A stretch of 64,000 nt of DNA. It comes from Planctomycetota bacterium (GTDB lineage: Bacteria; Planctomycetota; B15-G4). The translations under genes and the position numbers were made by a program. The notes beneath the pieces are model-generated. The model worked only from the letters and a program-made list of their open reading frames with translations. It had not been told where the DNA came from and searched no databases. The stretch covers positions 13,116 through 77,115 of the forward strand of contig JACKHP010000021.1 in the NCBI GenBank assembly GCA_020638905.1. Direction: 5' to 3'. This document shows, piece by piece, positions 43,619-52,982 of this stretch. Each line of letters opens with the position of its first letter. The stretch's first letter is position 1.

Positions 43619-45154
43619 GTGCCGCCGGCACGCGCGACGCGGCTGCTGCTCGCCCTCGCGCTCGCGCTGCCCGGTGCGTCCGGCGCGGCCTGCGCCCAGG
43701 ACGCGGCACCGCCGACGCCCGACGGCGAACGCGTCGCCTCGGCGCGCGCGACGGGTGACTCCGCGATCGCCGCGGCCCCCGCCGTCCCCGCCCTCGACGC
43801 GCCCGCCGCGACGTCCGACGGCGTCCCGGCGCCGGTCGACCTGTTCGAGGCGGCGCTCGAGCTCGCCCGGCGCGACCATCCCGAGCTCGACGCCGACGCG
43901 GCGCGGACGCACCTCGCACGGCTCGTCGCGCTGTGGCGCGCGCGCGTCGGCGACGATCCCTCGCCCGCGGTGCGCGCGCGGGCGTTCGCCGACGTCCTGT
44001 TCGTCGACGAGCGGTTCGTGGCCGTCGACGCGGTGGACGACCCCGAGGCGCTGCACGTCGACAGCGTGCTGCGCGAGCGACGCGGCTACTGCCTCTCGCT
44101 GGCCGTGGTCGCGCTCTCGATGGCGCAGCGCCTCGACGAACCGCTCTTCGCCGTGGCGCTCCCGAACCACGTGCTCGTGCGCTGGGACGACGGCAGCACG
44201 CGCATCGCGCTCGAGCTGCTGCGAGGCGGCGAGGTCGTCTCCGACGACGCGCTGCGCGACTCGCTCGGCGGACTCTGGCGCGCCGACTCGTTCTACCTGC
44301 GCGACCTCCGCCCGCGCGAGGTCGCCGCGCTGCTCGTCCACAACCGCGGCTTCACCGAGCTCGCGCGCGGCGACCTCGACGCCGCCGAGGCCGACCTGCG
44401 GCGCGCCGTGCGCGAGCTGCCCGAGCTGCCCGAGGCGCACCGCAACCTGGGCGTCCTGCTGGGCGAACGCCGACGCTTCGACGAGGCCATCGCCGAGTGC
44501 TCGCGCGCGCTGCAGCTCTTCCCCGGCGACCTGGACGCGCTGCTCAACCTCGCGCTCTGCGAGCACGCGTCCGGCGACGCGGCGGCCGCGCTCGACGACC
44601 TCGACGTGCTGCTGCTGCTCGACCCGTCCCACGCCCGGGGACGCGAACTCGAGCTCGCGTGGCGCGCGGGCGCCGCCGGCGCGGCGCGTCCCCTCGACGA
44701 CCCGCCGGACGGCCTGCGTCCCGGGTTGCGCGGCACGTACTTCGCGGGCACGGCCTTCGAGCGCGAGCGCCGCACCCAGGTCGACGCCGACCTCGACTTC
44801 GACTGGAAGCGCGACGCGCCCGCGCCGGGCGTCCCCGCCGATCGCTTCTCCGCGCGCTGGACGGGCTGGCTGCGCGTCCCCACCACCGCGACGTACACCT
44901 TCTTCGTCGTGGCCAACGACGGCGTGCGCATCCGCGTCGGCGACGCGTCGGTCGTCGACCACTGGCAGGACGCCGGCTACACGAGCTGGACCGGCGCCGG
45001 CGACGCGCACCTCGTGGCGGGCTTCCACCCGATCACGGTCGAGTTCTACGACGAGAGCGACAACGCGCGCCTCGTCGTGCTGCTCGGCGCCGACGACCGC
45101 GAGCGTCCCCTGCCGCTGCGCGAACTCCTGTTCCACGAGGACGGGAAGCGCTGA
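43619..45154 (+). CDS. Secreted transglutaminase-like/TPR/PA14 protein
   Basis: About 511 residues. After a hydrophobic signal (ATRLLLALALALPGASGAAC) there is a SirB1/transglutaminase-like region with RRGYCLSLAVVALSMAQRL (Cys about 157) and ALPNHVLVRWDDG (His about 183). TPR units follow (about 240-345: ARGDLDAAEADLRRAVRELP, GERRRFDEAIAECSRALQLF), then a PA14-type domain (about 372-500: GLRGTYFAGTAFERERRTQV, FSARWTGWLRVPTTATYTFF, HPITVEFYDESDNARLVVLL). PA14 domains bind glycans. The start is uncertain: GTG 43619 is the only start codon just before the signal and lies right after a terminator; it has no clear ribosome site. Confidence 0.75.
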   Translation: MPPARATRLLLALALALPGASGAACAQDAAPPTPDGERVASARATGDSAIAAAPAVPALDAPAATSDGVPAPVDLFEAALELARRDHPELDADAARTHLARLVALWRARVGDDPSPAVRARAFADVLFVDERFVAVDAVDDPEALHVDSVLRERRGYCLSLAVVALSMAQRLDEPLFAVALPNHVLVRWDDGSTRIALELLRGGEVVSDDALRDSLGGLWRADSFYLRDLRPREVAALLVHNRGFTELARGDLDAAEADLRRAVRELPELPEAHRNLGVLLGERRRFDEAIAECSRALQLFPGDLDALLNLALCEHASGDAAAALDDLDVLLLLDPSHARGRELELAWRAGAAGAARPLDDPPDGLRPGLRGTYFAGTAFERERRTQVDADLDFDWKRDAPAPGVPADRFSARWTGWLRVPTTATYTFFVVANDGVRIRVGDASVVDHWQDAGYTSWTGAGDAHLVAGFHPITVEFYDESDNARLVVLLGADDRERPLPLRELLFHEDGKR

Positions 45155-45186
45155 GCCCTCGGCGATCGCAACGCCTGCTCGGACCC

Positions 45187-45816
45187 TCAGTGCGCGGGCC
45201 GTGACCCACCGGGGTCGAGACCCGCGGCACGCAGCCGGTGCTCAAGCTCGGCCACGCGCGCCCGCAGCTCCGTCACCACCGGTGCCACCTCGTCGGCCCG
45301 CACCCGCCTGGGGATGTGCTGCGGGCAGTTCACGTCCCAGGCTTCGAGCGTGAACACGATGGCCCGCTCGACCGCCGCCGGGTAGGCGGGATCGCGCAGG
45401 CGCTCGAGCAGCGCAGGGTCGTCGTCCACGACGCGCGCGCTGCCCCACAGCTTGATCCGCCGCGCGTGCTCGTGATCGAGGAGGAACAGGAAGGCGCGCG
45501 GGTTCTCGGACAGGTTGCCGACGCTGATGTACTGCCGGTTGCCGCCGAAGTCGGCGAACGCCAGGCGCCGCTCGTCGAGCACGCGCAGGAAGCCGCGCGG
45601 CCCGCCGCGATGCTGCACATAGGGGCGTCCCGCGGCGCTCGCCGTGGCGAGGAAGAACGCGTCGAGCCCGGCCACGAACTCGGCCAGCTCGGGCGTGATC
45701 GCGGTCGCCCAGCCGCGGCCCCGCTCGAGGCGCGCGTACTGGTCACGCGACCCGTGGGCGTCCTGCACGGCCTTGACCGCCGGGGTGAAGGCGACGTCAC
45801 TGGGACTGCGAGCCAC
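45187..45816 (-). CDS. Pyridoxamine 5'-phosphate oxidase-family protein
   Basis: A 209-residue PPOX/FMN-binding split-barrel protein: FLATASAAGRPYVQHRGGPR, FADFGGNRQYISVGNLSENP, RAFLFLLDHEHARRIKLWGS, and C-terminal VNCPQHIPRRVRADEVAPVV, which is typical of the general-stress/flavin-reductase-like branch. It probably binds FMN or F420 or heme; reaction unknown. GTG 45816 is chosen as start because no ATG lies near the conserved N-terminus. Convergent with the PA14 protein, 32 bases apart. Confidence 0.85.
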   Translation of the reverse strand: MARSPSDVAFTPAVKAVQDAHGSRDQYARLERGRGWATAITPELAEFVAGLDAFFLATASAAGRPYVQHRGGPRGFLRVLDERRLAFADFGGNRQYISVGNLSENPRAFLFLLDHEHARRIKLWGSARVVDDDPALLERLRDPAYPAAVERAIVFTLEAWDVNCPQHIPRRVRADEVAPVVTELRARVAELEHRLRAAGLDPGGSRPAH

Positions 45817-46035
45817 GGCTGGGACTCCGGAGATCGTGGGGGCGTGCGACGGGGCGGCCGGCGCGGCGCGCTGCGATGCGGCGCACCGCCGCGAGGTGTC
45901 GGCGCGAGCTCGACGGCGCGCCGAGGTGCCGCGGACTCCACCGGACCGAGTGCGACGCACTCGTACCGACCCTGCGCCGTTGCTAGTGTCTCGTCCGTCC
46001 GAGGGCAATGTGGCCCTCGCGGAGAGATGCGACGA

Positions 46036-46731
46036 ATGCGCAAGTACGCGGCGGAGTTCCTGGGGACGTTCTGGTTGGTGCTCGGGGGATGCGGGAGCGC
46101 GGTGCTGGCCGCGGCCTTCCCCGGACTCGGCATCGGCTTCGCGGGCGTGGCGCTCGCGTTCGGTCTGACCGTGCTCACGATGGCCTACGCCATCGGGCAC
46201 ATCTCGGGCTGCCACCTGAATCCTGCCGTGTCGGTCGGCCTGTGGGCCGGCGGACGCTTTCCCGCGTCGCAGCTCGTGCCGTACGTCGTGGCGCAGGTGC
46301 TCGGCGCCGTCGCCGCGGGCGGCGTGCTGTACGTGATCGCCAGCGGCAAGGCCGGCTTCGCGCCGGGAGGCTTCGCGTCCAACGGCTTCGGCGAGCACTC
46401 GCCGGGCGGCTACTCGATGCAGGCCGCGCTGGTGTGCGAGATCGTGATGACCGCGATGTTCCTGGTGATCATCCTGGGCGCGACCGACGCGCGCGCACCG
46501 GCCGGCTTCGCGCCCATCGCCATCGGCCTCGGACTCACGCTGATCCACCTCGTGAGCATCCCGGTCACGAACACGTCGGTGAACCCGGCGCGCAGCACGG
46601 GCGTGGCGCTCTTCGCCGACGGCTGGGCGCTGCAGCAGCTCTGGCTGTTCTGGGTCGCGCCGCTCGTCGGCGGCGTGCTCGGCGCGCTCGCGTACCGCTC
46701 GGTGGCCGGCGACGGACGCGCGCCGACGTGA
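46036..46731 (+). CDS. aqpZ: Aquaporin Z
   Basis: A 231-residue water channel, the length of E. coli AqpZ. Both NPA boxes (HLNPAVSVG, SVNPARSTG), six membrane segments and the selectivity-filter residues expected for a water-selective pore are present (His in LIHLVSIPV, Arg after the second NPA). LIHLVSIPVTNTSVNPARST is close to identical to AqpZ. GGAGAG 9 bases before ATG 46036 decides the start over ATG 46027. The stop overlaps the GTG of the next gene. Confidence 0.96.
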   Translation: MRKYAAEFLGTFWLVLGGCGSAVLAAAFPGLGIGFAGVALAFGLTVLTMAYAIGHISGCHLNPAVSVGLWAGGRFPASQLVPYVVAQVLGAVAAGGVLYVIASGKAGFAPGGFASNGFGEHSPGGYSMQAALVCEIVMTAMFLVIILGATDARAPAGFAPIAIGLGLTLIHLVSIPVTNTSVNPARSTGVALFADGWALQQLWLFWVAPLVGGVLGALAYRSVAGDGRAPT

Positions 46732-47171
46732 CCGCGGAGCCCGCGCCGGACGTCCGCATGCTCTCGGCGACACCCGTGCTGCCGGCGAGCGACCTGGCGC
46801 GCAGCGTCGCGTTCTGGCGCGACCTGCTCGGCTTCGACGTCCTGCACCACGCGGACGGCTACGCGGTGCTGCGGCGCGGGGCCGCGGGCGTGCATCTGTG
46901 GGAGGCGTCCGACGAGAGCTGGCGCGGACGCGCGGGCGACCGTCCCGTGGTGTCCGGCGCCGAGTCGTTCCTCGCGGGGACGGCGAGCTGCCGCGTGCAG
47001 GTGAGCGGCGTCGACGCGCTCTTCGCCGCGCTGCAGCCGCGCGGCATCGTCCACCCGGACGCGCCGTTGCGCGACCAGTGGTGGGGATCGCGCGAGTTCG
47101 GCGTGCGCGACCCGGACGGCAACCTGGTGACCTTCTACGAGGCGCGCGAGGCGGGTCCGCGTCCCGAGTGA
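46728..47171 (+). CDS. VOC-fold protein, bleomycin-resistance type
   Basis: A 147-residue glyoxalase/bleomycin-resistance-type protein: ATPVLPASDLARSVAFWRDL, GFDVLHHADGYAVLRRGAAG and a final FGVRDPDGNLVTFYEARE (Glu metal ligand). The middle is typical of the BLMA-like binding subgroup. GTG 46728 overlaps the aqpZ stop (GTGA), suggesting coupling; ATG 46758 would give a protein ten residues shorter that still holds the first strand. Role unknown. Confidence 0.83.
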   Translation: MTAEPAPDVRMLSATPVLPASDLARSVAFWRDLLGFDVLHHADGYAVLRRGAAGVHLWEASDESWRGRAGDRPVVSGAESFLAGTASCRVQVSGVDALFAALQPRGIVHPDAPLRDQWWGSREFGVRDPDGNLVTFYEAREAGPRPE

Positions 47172-47259
47172 CGCGCGGCGCGAGGGACGTCGCGCAGGGC
47201 ACGCGTGCGGCGCCCCGATGCACGCTCCGCCGACGACCTCGCGCACCCCGCGTCGGGCG

Positions 47260-48387
47260 TCAGTCGGCGACGTCCAGCCGCAGCTCGAAGAGCTCGAGGT
47301 CGGCGCTCGCCGCGCCGAGCGCGCACGGGACGCCCGGCGGGACGAGCACGCTGTCGCGTCCCGCGAGGCGCAGCGCGTCGCCGTCGGCGCGCACGAGCTC
47401 GACCGATCCCCCGAGCACGTGCAGGAAGCGGTAGCCCGCGTCGGGACGCGGCGCGCGCATCGGCTGCGCGTCGCCGCCCGCATGCGCGTCGGGACCCGCG
47501 CGCGCGGCGCGCAGCACGCGCACGCCCGCTACGCCGCCGGTCGCGGCGGCGACGCCCGTGTCGCGACAGGCGAGCCCCGTCTCCGCGCACACGTCCCACG
47601 TCGCGTCGGACGCGATGCTGCGCACGAAGCGTTGTCCGCCGAAGTCACGCGCCGGACGCAGCACGCGCGTGGGCAGCTCGAGCCCGTGGTCGAAGTGCGT
47701 GTCGTGCTCGGCCGGGCAGGCGCACTCGAGCACCTCGAGTCCCGGCGAGCTCTCGAGCACGCGGTGCCGGATGCCCGGCGGCTGCAGCACGAGGTCGCCC
47801 GGCTCGAGCACGAACGGCTCGCCCTGGTCTTCGTAGACCACGCGCACCCAGCCCTGGACGCAGAAGATCGTCTGCGCGCGCACGGCGTGGAAGTGCACGC
47901 GGTCGGGCACCGGCCCGCCGTCGGGCACCTGGATGCGCGAGGCGATGAAGCGTCCGCCCGCGCGTCCGGGGACGAGATCGCGGTAGCGCATGCCGGCGCG
48001 TCCCGCGACCCAGCGCCCGGGTGCGTCGCCGCGATCGACGACGATCTCGCGCGACGGCGCTCCCGGGGACGACGCGCGCGCGACCTCGCCGAACTCGATG
48101 CGCGTCCCGTTCGGCGCGCGCAGTTCGCGCGGCGAGTCGTGCGACGCGCCGAGCGGGTCGACCGGCAGGTGCAGCGTGGCCGGCGGATCGTGCGCGTCGC
48201 GGCGCAGGCGCAGTTGCAGGCCGTGTCCCGAGAGGTCGGCCGCGCGCGGGTCGTCGGCCGGCGAGATGCGGTCGAGCCGGAAGCCGAGCCGCTCGACGAA
48301 GAACGTGATCGTCGGCGCCAGCTCGGCGCACGGCAGCACCACGCTCGCGTCGGGCAGTTCGTCGTCGGACAGCTCGTCGGGCGGCAT
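47260..48387 (-). CDS. VOC-like domain fused to two cupin-like domains
   Basis: A 375-residue protein. The N-terminal ~105 residues look like a glyoxalase-fold unit (SVVLPCAELAPTITFFVERL, GFRLDRISPADDP). Residues about 125-255 form a cupin (VPDRVHFHAVRAQTIFCVQG, GEPFVLEPGDLVLQPPGIRH), and about 255-375 a second, weaker cupin (GYRFLHVLGGSVELVRADGD, SVLVPPGVPCALG). Metal-binding His residues HFHAV and H in GIRHRV are in the first cupin. Substrate unknown; sugar or small-acid modification is possible. Divergent from the amidohydrolase pair at 48533. Confidence 0.78.
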   Translation of the reverse strand: MPPDELSDDELPDASVVLPCAELAPTITFFVERLGFRLDRISPADDPRAADLSGHGLQLRLRRDAHDPPATLHLPVDPLGASHDSPRELRAPNGTRIEFGEVARASSPGAPSREIVVDRGDAPGRWVAGRAGMRYRDLVPGRAGGRFIASRIQVPDGGPVPDRVHFHAVRAQTIFCVQGWVRVVYEDQGEPFVLEPGDLVLQPPGIRHRVLESSPGLEVLECACPAEHDTHFDHGLELPTRVLRPARDFGGQRFVRSIASDATWDVCAETGLACRDTGVAAATGGVAGVRVLRAARAGPDAHAGGDAQPMRAPRPDAGYRFLHVLGGSVELVRADGDALRLAGRDSVLVPPGVPCALGAASADLELFELRLDVAD

Positions 48388-48532
48388 GGCGCGAGTCTAC
48401 AGGACGGCATCCCCGGCGCGGCACGGCCCGTCGTCGATACGGCCGGACGGCGACGCGAACACGCGTGCGCCGGACGGACGCGGGCGCCGCGACGATGCGG
48501 TAGGCTGGGCGCCCTCTCCCTGGGAGTCCGTC

Positions 48533-49903
48533 ATGCCCGAGTCCCGTCCGGGGCGCCGCGCGGGTCGCGCGCGCGCCGCCGCAGAGCGCATCGCGCGCAC
48601 CACTCGCCTCGTCCCGCTGTGCGCGCTGCTGCTGCTCGGTGCCCCGCGCCTCGTCGCCCAGGAGCGCCCGACGGCGTTCGTCGGCGCGCACGTGATCCCC
48701 GTCTCGGGACCCGAGATCGACGACGGCACGCTGCTCGTCCAGCACGGACGCATCGTGGCCGTGGGCGAGCGCGGCGCGGTGAGCGTGCCGTCCGACGCCG
48801 AGGTGCACGACCTGCACGGCAAGGTCGTCACGCCCGGACTCGTCGACACGCACAGCCACATCGGCGACCCGTGGGGCGGCGACGGCTCGGAGCCGATCCA
48901 GCCGGAGGTGCGCAGCTACGACGGCATCGACGTGCGCGCCGCGAGCGTGGCGCGCGCCCGCGCCGGCGGCGTGACCGTCGCGAACCTCATGCCCGGCAGC
49001 GGACACCTCTCGTCGGGCCAGACGACGTACATCAAGCTGCGGCGCGGCGACTCGATCGACGACCTCGCGCTGCGCTTCCCCGACGGACGTCCGATGGGCG
49101 GCCTCAAGATGGCCAACGGGACGAACAGCCAGCGCGACCCGCCCTTCCCCGGCACGCGCGCCAAGTCGGCGGCGCTCGTGCGCGAGGCCTTCGTCGAGGC
49201 GCAGGAGTACGCGCGCAAGGTCGCGGCCGCCGGCGACGACGCGAGCAAGCTGCCCGACCGCAACCTGCGCGACGAGGTGCTCGGCGAGGTGCTGCGCGGC
49301 GAGCGCGTCGTCCACCACCACACGCACCGGCACGACGACATCGACACCGTGCTGCGGCTCTCGAAGGAGTTCGGCTTCGAGGTCGTGCTGCACCACGTGA
49401 GCGAGGGCTGGATCTCGGTGGACGAGATCGCGGCGGCCGGCGCGCCGTGCTCGGTGATCCTGGTCGACAGCCCCGGCGGCAAGATCGAGGCGGCCAACAT
49501 GGAATGGGAGACGGCCGGCGTGCTCGAGCGCGCGGGCGTGCTCGTGGCGCTGCACACCGACGACCCGATCACCGACAGCCGGCTCTTCGCGCGCTCGGCC
49601 GCGCTCGCCGTGCGCGCGGGGATGAGCCGCGCCGGCGCCCTCGCCGCGCTCACGCTCTCGGGCGCGAAGATGCTCGACCTCGGCGACCGCGTCGGCTCGC
49701 TCGAGCCCGGCAAGGACGCCGACCTCGTCGTGTGGAGCCACGACCCGCTCTCGGTCTACGCCCACGTCGAGCAGACCTGGGTCGACGGAGCGAAGGTCTT
49801 CGACCTGTCCGACCCGGACGACGTGCTCTACGCGCTGGGTGGCGAGGGTGCCAGCCACGGCGACCTGCAGACCGACATGTGCTGCCTGGGAGGCGACAAG
49901 TGA
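48533..49903 (+). CDS. Exported amidohydrolase, catalytic-type member of a pair
   Basis: A 456-residue protein with an exported N-terminus (hydrophobic LVPLCALLLLGAPRLVAQ after an Arg-rich leader). It has the amidohydrolase plan: AFVGAHVIPVSGPEIDDGTL, GKVVTPGLVDTHSHIGDP (metal-binding HxH), VVHHHTHRHDDID, VVLHHVSEGW, LVALHTDDP (catalytic Asp) and SLEPGKDADLVVWSHDP. All expected ligands are present, so it is likely active, with unknown amide or ester substrate. TGGGAG precedes ATG 48533. Its stop overlaps the GTG start of the second, degenerate member. Confidence 0.88.
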   Translation: MPESRPGRRAGRARAAAERIARTTRLVPLCALLLLGAPRLVAQERPTAFVGAHVIPVSGPEIDDGTLLVQHGRIVAVGERGAVSVPSDAEVHDLHGKVVTPGLVDTHSHIGDPWGGDGSEPIQPEVRSYDGIDVRAASVARARAGGVTVANLMPGSGHLSSGQTTYIKLRRGDSIDDLALRFPDGRPMGGLKMANGTNSQRDPPFPGTRAKSAALVREAFVEAQEYARKVAAAGDDASKLPDRNLRDEVLGEVLRGERVVHHHTHRHDDIDTVLRLSKEFGFEVVLHHVSEGWISVDEIAAAGAPCSVILVDSPGGKIEAANMEWETAGVLERAGVLVALHTDDPITDSRLFARSAALAVRAGMSRAGALAALTLSGAKMLDLGDRVGSLEPGKDADLVVWSHDPLSVYAHVEQTWVDGAKVFDLSDPDDVLYALGGEGASHGDLQTDMCCLGGDK

Positions 49904-51141
49904 AACCCGTCCGCAAGCTCGCCGCGGCCGCGACGCTCGTCGCGCTCGCGGGCCTCTTGCGTCCCGTCGCGGCGCAGGACCTCGTCGTCGACGGCGACAG
50001 CGTGTACGTCGTCTCGGGTCCGGCCATCCCCGACGGACGCGTCGTGATCCGCGACGGGAAGATCGCCGCCGTGGGTCCGCGGGCGAGCACGCCCGCGCCG
50101 GCCGGCGTGCCCGTGCGCCACGCGGCGGTCGTGACGCCGGGGCTGATCGACGCGCACGCCACGGTCGGCCTGTCCGGCCTGCTCAACCAGACGCAGGACC
50201 AGGACGTGCTCGACACGAACGCTCCGATCCAGCCCGAGCTGCGGGCGCTCGACGCGTACAACGCGCGCGACCCGCTCGTCGCGTGGCTGCGCAGCTTCGG
50301 CGTCACGACGGTGCACACCGGTCCGGCGCCGGGCGCGACGATCTCCGGCACGACGCTCATCGTCAAGACCACCGGCGACAGCGTCGAGGACGCCGTGCTC
50401 GTGCCCGAGGCGATGGTCGCCGCGACGCTCGGTCCCGACGCCACCGCCAAGGGCGACGGCAAGAGTCCCGGGACGCGCACCAAGGTCGTGGCCGTCCTGC
50501 GCCAGGCGCTGCTCGACGCGCAGGCCTACGCGAGGAAGCGCGCCGACGACGACGAGTCGAAGCGTCCCGAGCGCGACCTGCGCAAGGAGACGCTGGCGCG
50601 CGTCCTGTCCGGCGAGCTGCCGCTGCTCGTCACCGCGCAGAGCCACCAGGACATCCAGGCCGCCCTGCGCGTGGCCGACGAGTTCTCCGTGCGGCTCGTG
50701 CTCGACGGCTGTGCCGACCTCGCCCTCGTACTCGACGAGATCGTGGCCGCTGGCGTGCCGGTCATCGTCCACCCCGCGATGATGCGCACGGGGACCGAGA
50801 GCGACCCGACCGCGAACGCACGCCTCGACGACGCCAAGCGGCTCGCCGACGCCGGCGTCCTCTTCGCCCAGCAGAGCGGCTACGAGGACTACGTCCCCAA
50901 GACCCGCGTCGTCCTGCTCGAGGCCGGCGTCTCCGCGGGATACGGGCTCGACTTCAGCAAGTGCCTCGCCTCGATCACGCTCGACGCCGCGAAGATCCTC
51001 GGCGTCGACGACCGCATCGGCTCGCTCGAAGTCGGCAAGGACGGGGACGTCGCGCTGTACGACGGCGATCCGTTCGAGTACACGTCCCACTGCGTGGGGA
51101 CGGTGATCGGGGGGTCCGTGGTGAGTGAGGTGGTGCGGTGA
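49900..51141 (+). CDS. Exported amidohydrolase-fold protein lacking metal ligands (probable pseudoenzyme)
   Basis: A 413-residue protein with a signal peptide (about 1-25, VAA-Q), coupled by GTGA overlap to the amidohydrolase upstream. The fold marks are kept: VYVVSGPAIPDGRVVIRDGK, VVTPGLIDAHATVGLSG, SLEVGKDGDVALYDGDPFEY. Yet the HxH motif is HAT, HHHTHRHDD is replaced by LLVTAQSHQD, LHHVSE by LDGCAD and the HTDD Asp block by QQSGYED. So most or all metal ligands are missing. It probably forms a heteromer with its upstream partner and has a structural or regulatory role. Confidence 0.88.
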   Translation: MKPVRKLAAAATLVALAGLLRPVAAQDLVVDGDSVYVVSGPAIPDGRVVIRDGKIAAVGPRASTPAPAGVPVRHAAVVTPGLIDAHATVGLSGLLNQTQDQDVLDTNAPIQPELRALDAYNARDPLVAWLRSFGVTTVHTGPAPGATISGTTLIVKTTGDSVEDAVLVPEAMVAATLGPDATAKGDGKSPGTRTKVVAVLRQALLDAQAYARKRADDDESKRPERDLRKETLARVLSGELPLLVTAQSHQDIQAALRVADEFSVRLVLDGCADLALVLDEIVAAGVPVIVHPAMMRTGTESDPTANARLDDAKRLADAGVLFAQQSGYEDYVPKTRVVLLEAGVSAGYGLDFSKCLASITLDAAKILGVDDRIGSLEVGKDGDVALYDGDPFEYTSHCVGTVIGGSVVSEVVR

Positions 51142-51347
51142 TTCACGTCTATTGGTTTGTTCGGCTGCGGCGATCGCTCGAACGCAATAGCAACTCTCCG
51201 AGCCGACTCTACATGGGGTGATTCACCAGGACCATCGACTCAGCGCTCTCGTCCTTGATAGCGGACACCTTCCATGTGGCGATATCCTCGGGCGGCAGTC
51301 TCGATGCCAACCAGTAACCCTAGGCGCCCCAACTGGACGGAAGAACC

Positions 51348-52976
51348 TTGGATCTGATCAAGCGCGTAGAAGTCAACGGGTTTCGGTCGATTCGTTCGGC
51401 CGACCTTGGGACTCTTGGCCCCATGACATCACTCGTTGGCCGCAATTCCTCTGGTAAGTCAAACATCCTCCGAGCACTCAATCTCTTCTTCAACGATGAG
51501 GTCGACCCTGGCAAGCCGCTAGAGTTCGGCAGAGATGCCTACAACGAGATCCCACGATCTCGAACAAAGAAGCGGATATCAGTTGCCGTCACATTCGATC
51601 TTCCGATCCAGTTTGTATTCAGATCAGGGCTTGAGGCGCTTGAGCAGTTCGGGCGCCACTTCACCATCACAAAGACATGGGAACTAGACCCGCTACGAAA
51701 GCCAGTTCAAGATACGCAAGTCGATCGAGAAGGCGAGTTAATTCAAAGTGGCGCACACCTGAGCACACAGTTTCTCAGCCTAGTTCGATTCCGGTACATC
51801 CCCAATCGAACAGTCCCATCACGGCTCTTAAAGGAAGAAGGGCAAGTCGTCGCCGACGCAATTCTCAAGCGGGTGGCCAGCAGCCAACACGCCAGAGGAT
51901 TCGTTGCGTCACTAAGCAAGGCGGCCGAGCGCATGCTCCGAGATGCCACTAGCTCACTTGTAAGCTGTGGCGCGCCGCTCAATGAGCTCTCAATGGTCTC
52001 CGGCGACTCCATTGGCCAGCTACTGCGCATGGGCGGCTTCCAGGCCCGAGGCCAGCATGGTGGCTTGGTCGAGGATGAGGCCTGGGGGTCTGGTCACCAA
52101 TCGTTTTTCCTCTACGAGTTGCTCCGCGCCATCGACACAAGCTACTCGCGCTACTATGGATGGCGGCAGGCGACAGTATGGGGGCTCGAAGAACCAGAGG
52201 CAGCGCTCCACCGGGATCTTGAGACGCGCCTTGCGGGTGAAATACGTCGCTGGTGCCTTGACTCGCAGAACCGACTTCAAGTGCTTGCGACTACGCATTC
52301 GCCAGTCATTACAATGGGCTCAACCGATGGGTACTGGGTGGAACTTACTGACAAGAGCACACGCGTCGAGCGGATGTCCATACCAAAGCTCACAAAGGCG
52401 GCAGACAAGAAGGGAGTTTCTGGGTGGGTTCATCCCGTACTTTCGTTTCCGTGGAATCCCGTTGTGCTCGTGGAAGGCCCCATTGATGAGAGAGTACTCA
52501 GCCACGTTGCAGACTTGGCTGGGCTATCTGATCTCCGGTTCCTGTCATTGCCATCGTTGGATGAGGCACAGCGAGGCGGAGGCAAAGACCGAATCATCAA
52601 GTACCTCCGCGAGAATGCCGCGATCCTCCAGAACCGCCCCCCAACCGCACCACTCCTCGTCCTACTCGACTGGGAGGTCTCCGACCTTGATTTAGCGAAA
52701 GCTCGCGAGGCATACGGCCCCGGCGCGGATAGGCGTGTAATACGAATGGACGCGGGATTCTGCCATTCGCAGATGGGCAGGTCATTTCACGGAATCGAAC
52801 GGTTCTACCCGCCGCGTATCGCTGTCGAGGCTCATGAGGCATCAGAAATCGATATCGCGATGAGAGCGGGAAGACCATACTCCGTCAGCAAGGACGAGCT
52901 GGAGCGAGGCAAGCGTGCGCTCCTAGGTCGATTGCTGTGCGTTGTACCGCACCCGGTTCCGTGGACAGTGAGTTGA
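51348..52976 (+). CDS. OLD-family ATPase/TOPRIM nuclease, 3' end replaced by an IS3 insertion
   Basis: A 542-residue protein encoded in visibly AT-richer DNA. AAA15-type ATPase: Walker A GRNSSGKSN (31-39), Walker B VWGLEEPEAAL (about 280-290), ATTHSP (about 315-320). TOPRIM-like C-terminal part: VVLVEGPIDERVL (about 371-383) and LLVLLDWEVSDLD (about 437-449). OLD proteins are defence or DNA-processing nucleases. TTG 51348 after GGAAGAACC is the start. The insertion element begins at 52962, so the last five sense codons' DNA (TGG ACA GTG AGT and the TGA) belongs to the IS: the natural C-terminus is lost. The protein may be inactive or merely short. Foreign origin is likely from its base composition. 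Confidence 0.8.
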   Translation: MDLIKRVEVNGFRSIRSADLGTLGPMTSLVGRNSSGKSNILRALNLFFNDEVDPGKPLEFGRDAYNEIPRSRTKKRISVAVTFDLPIQFVFRSGLEALEQFGRHFTITKTWELDPLRKPVQDTQVDREGELIQSGAHLSTQFLSLVRFRYIPNRTVPSRLLKEEGQVVADAILKRVASSQHARGFVASLSKAAERMLRDATSSLVSCGAPLNELSMVSGDSIGQLLRMGGFQARGQHGGLVEDEAWGSGHQSFFLYELLRAIDTSYSRYYGWRQATVWGLEEPEAALHRDLETRLAGEIRRWCLDSQNRLQVLATTHSPVITMGSTDGYWVELTDKSTRVERMSIPKLTKAADKKGVSGWVHPVLSFPWNPVVLVEGPIDERVLSHVADLAGLSDLRFLSLPSLDEAQRGGGKDRIIKYLRENAAILQNRPPTAPLLVLLDWEVSDLDLAKAREAYGPGADRRVIRMDAGFCHSQMGRSFHGIERFYPPRIAVEAHEASEIDIAMRAGRPYSVSKDELERGKRALLGRLLCVVPHPVPWTVS

Positions 52977-52982
52977 GTGTAT

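Noticed and set aside
47218..51141. A continuous 1307-codon plus-strand frame
   Set aside because: Only its last 413 codons match a protein family; the earlier part runs antisense to the cupin gene and in a different frame from the first amidohydrolase. It is an artefact of GC-rich DNA lacking stop codons.
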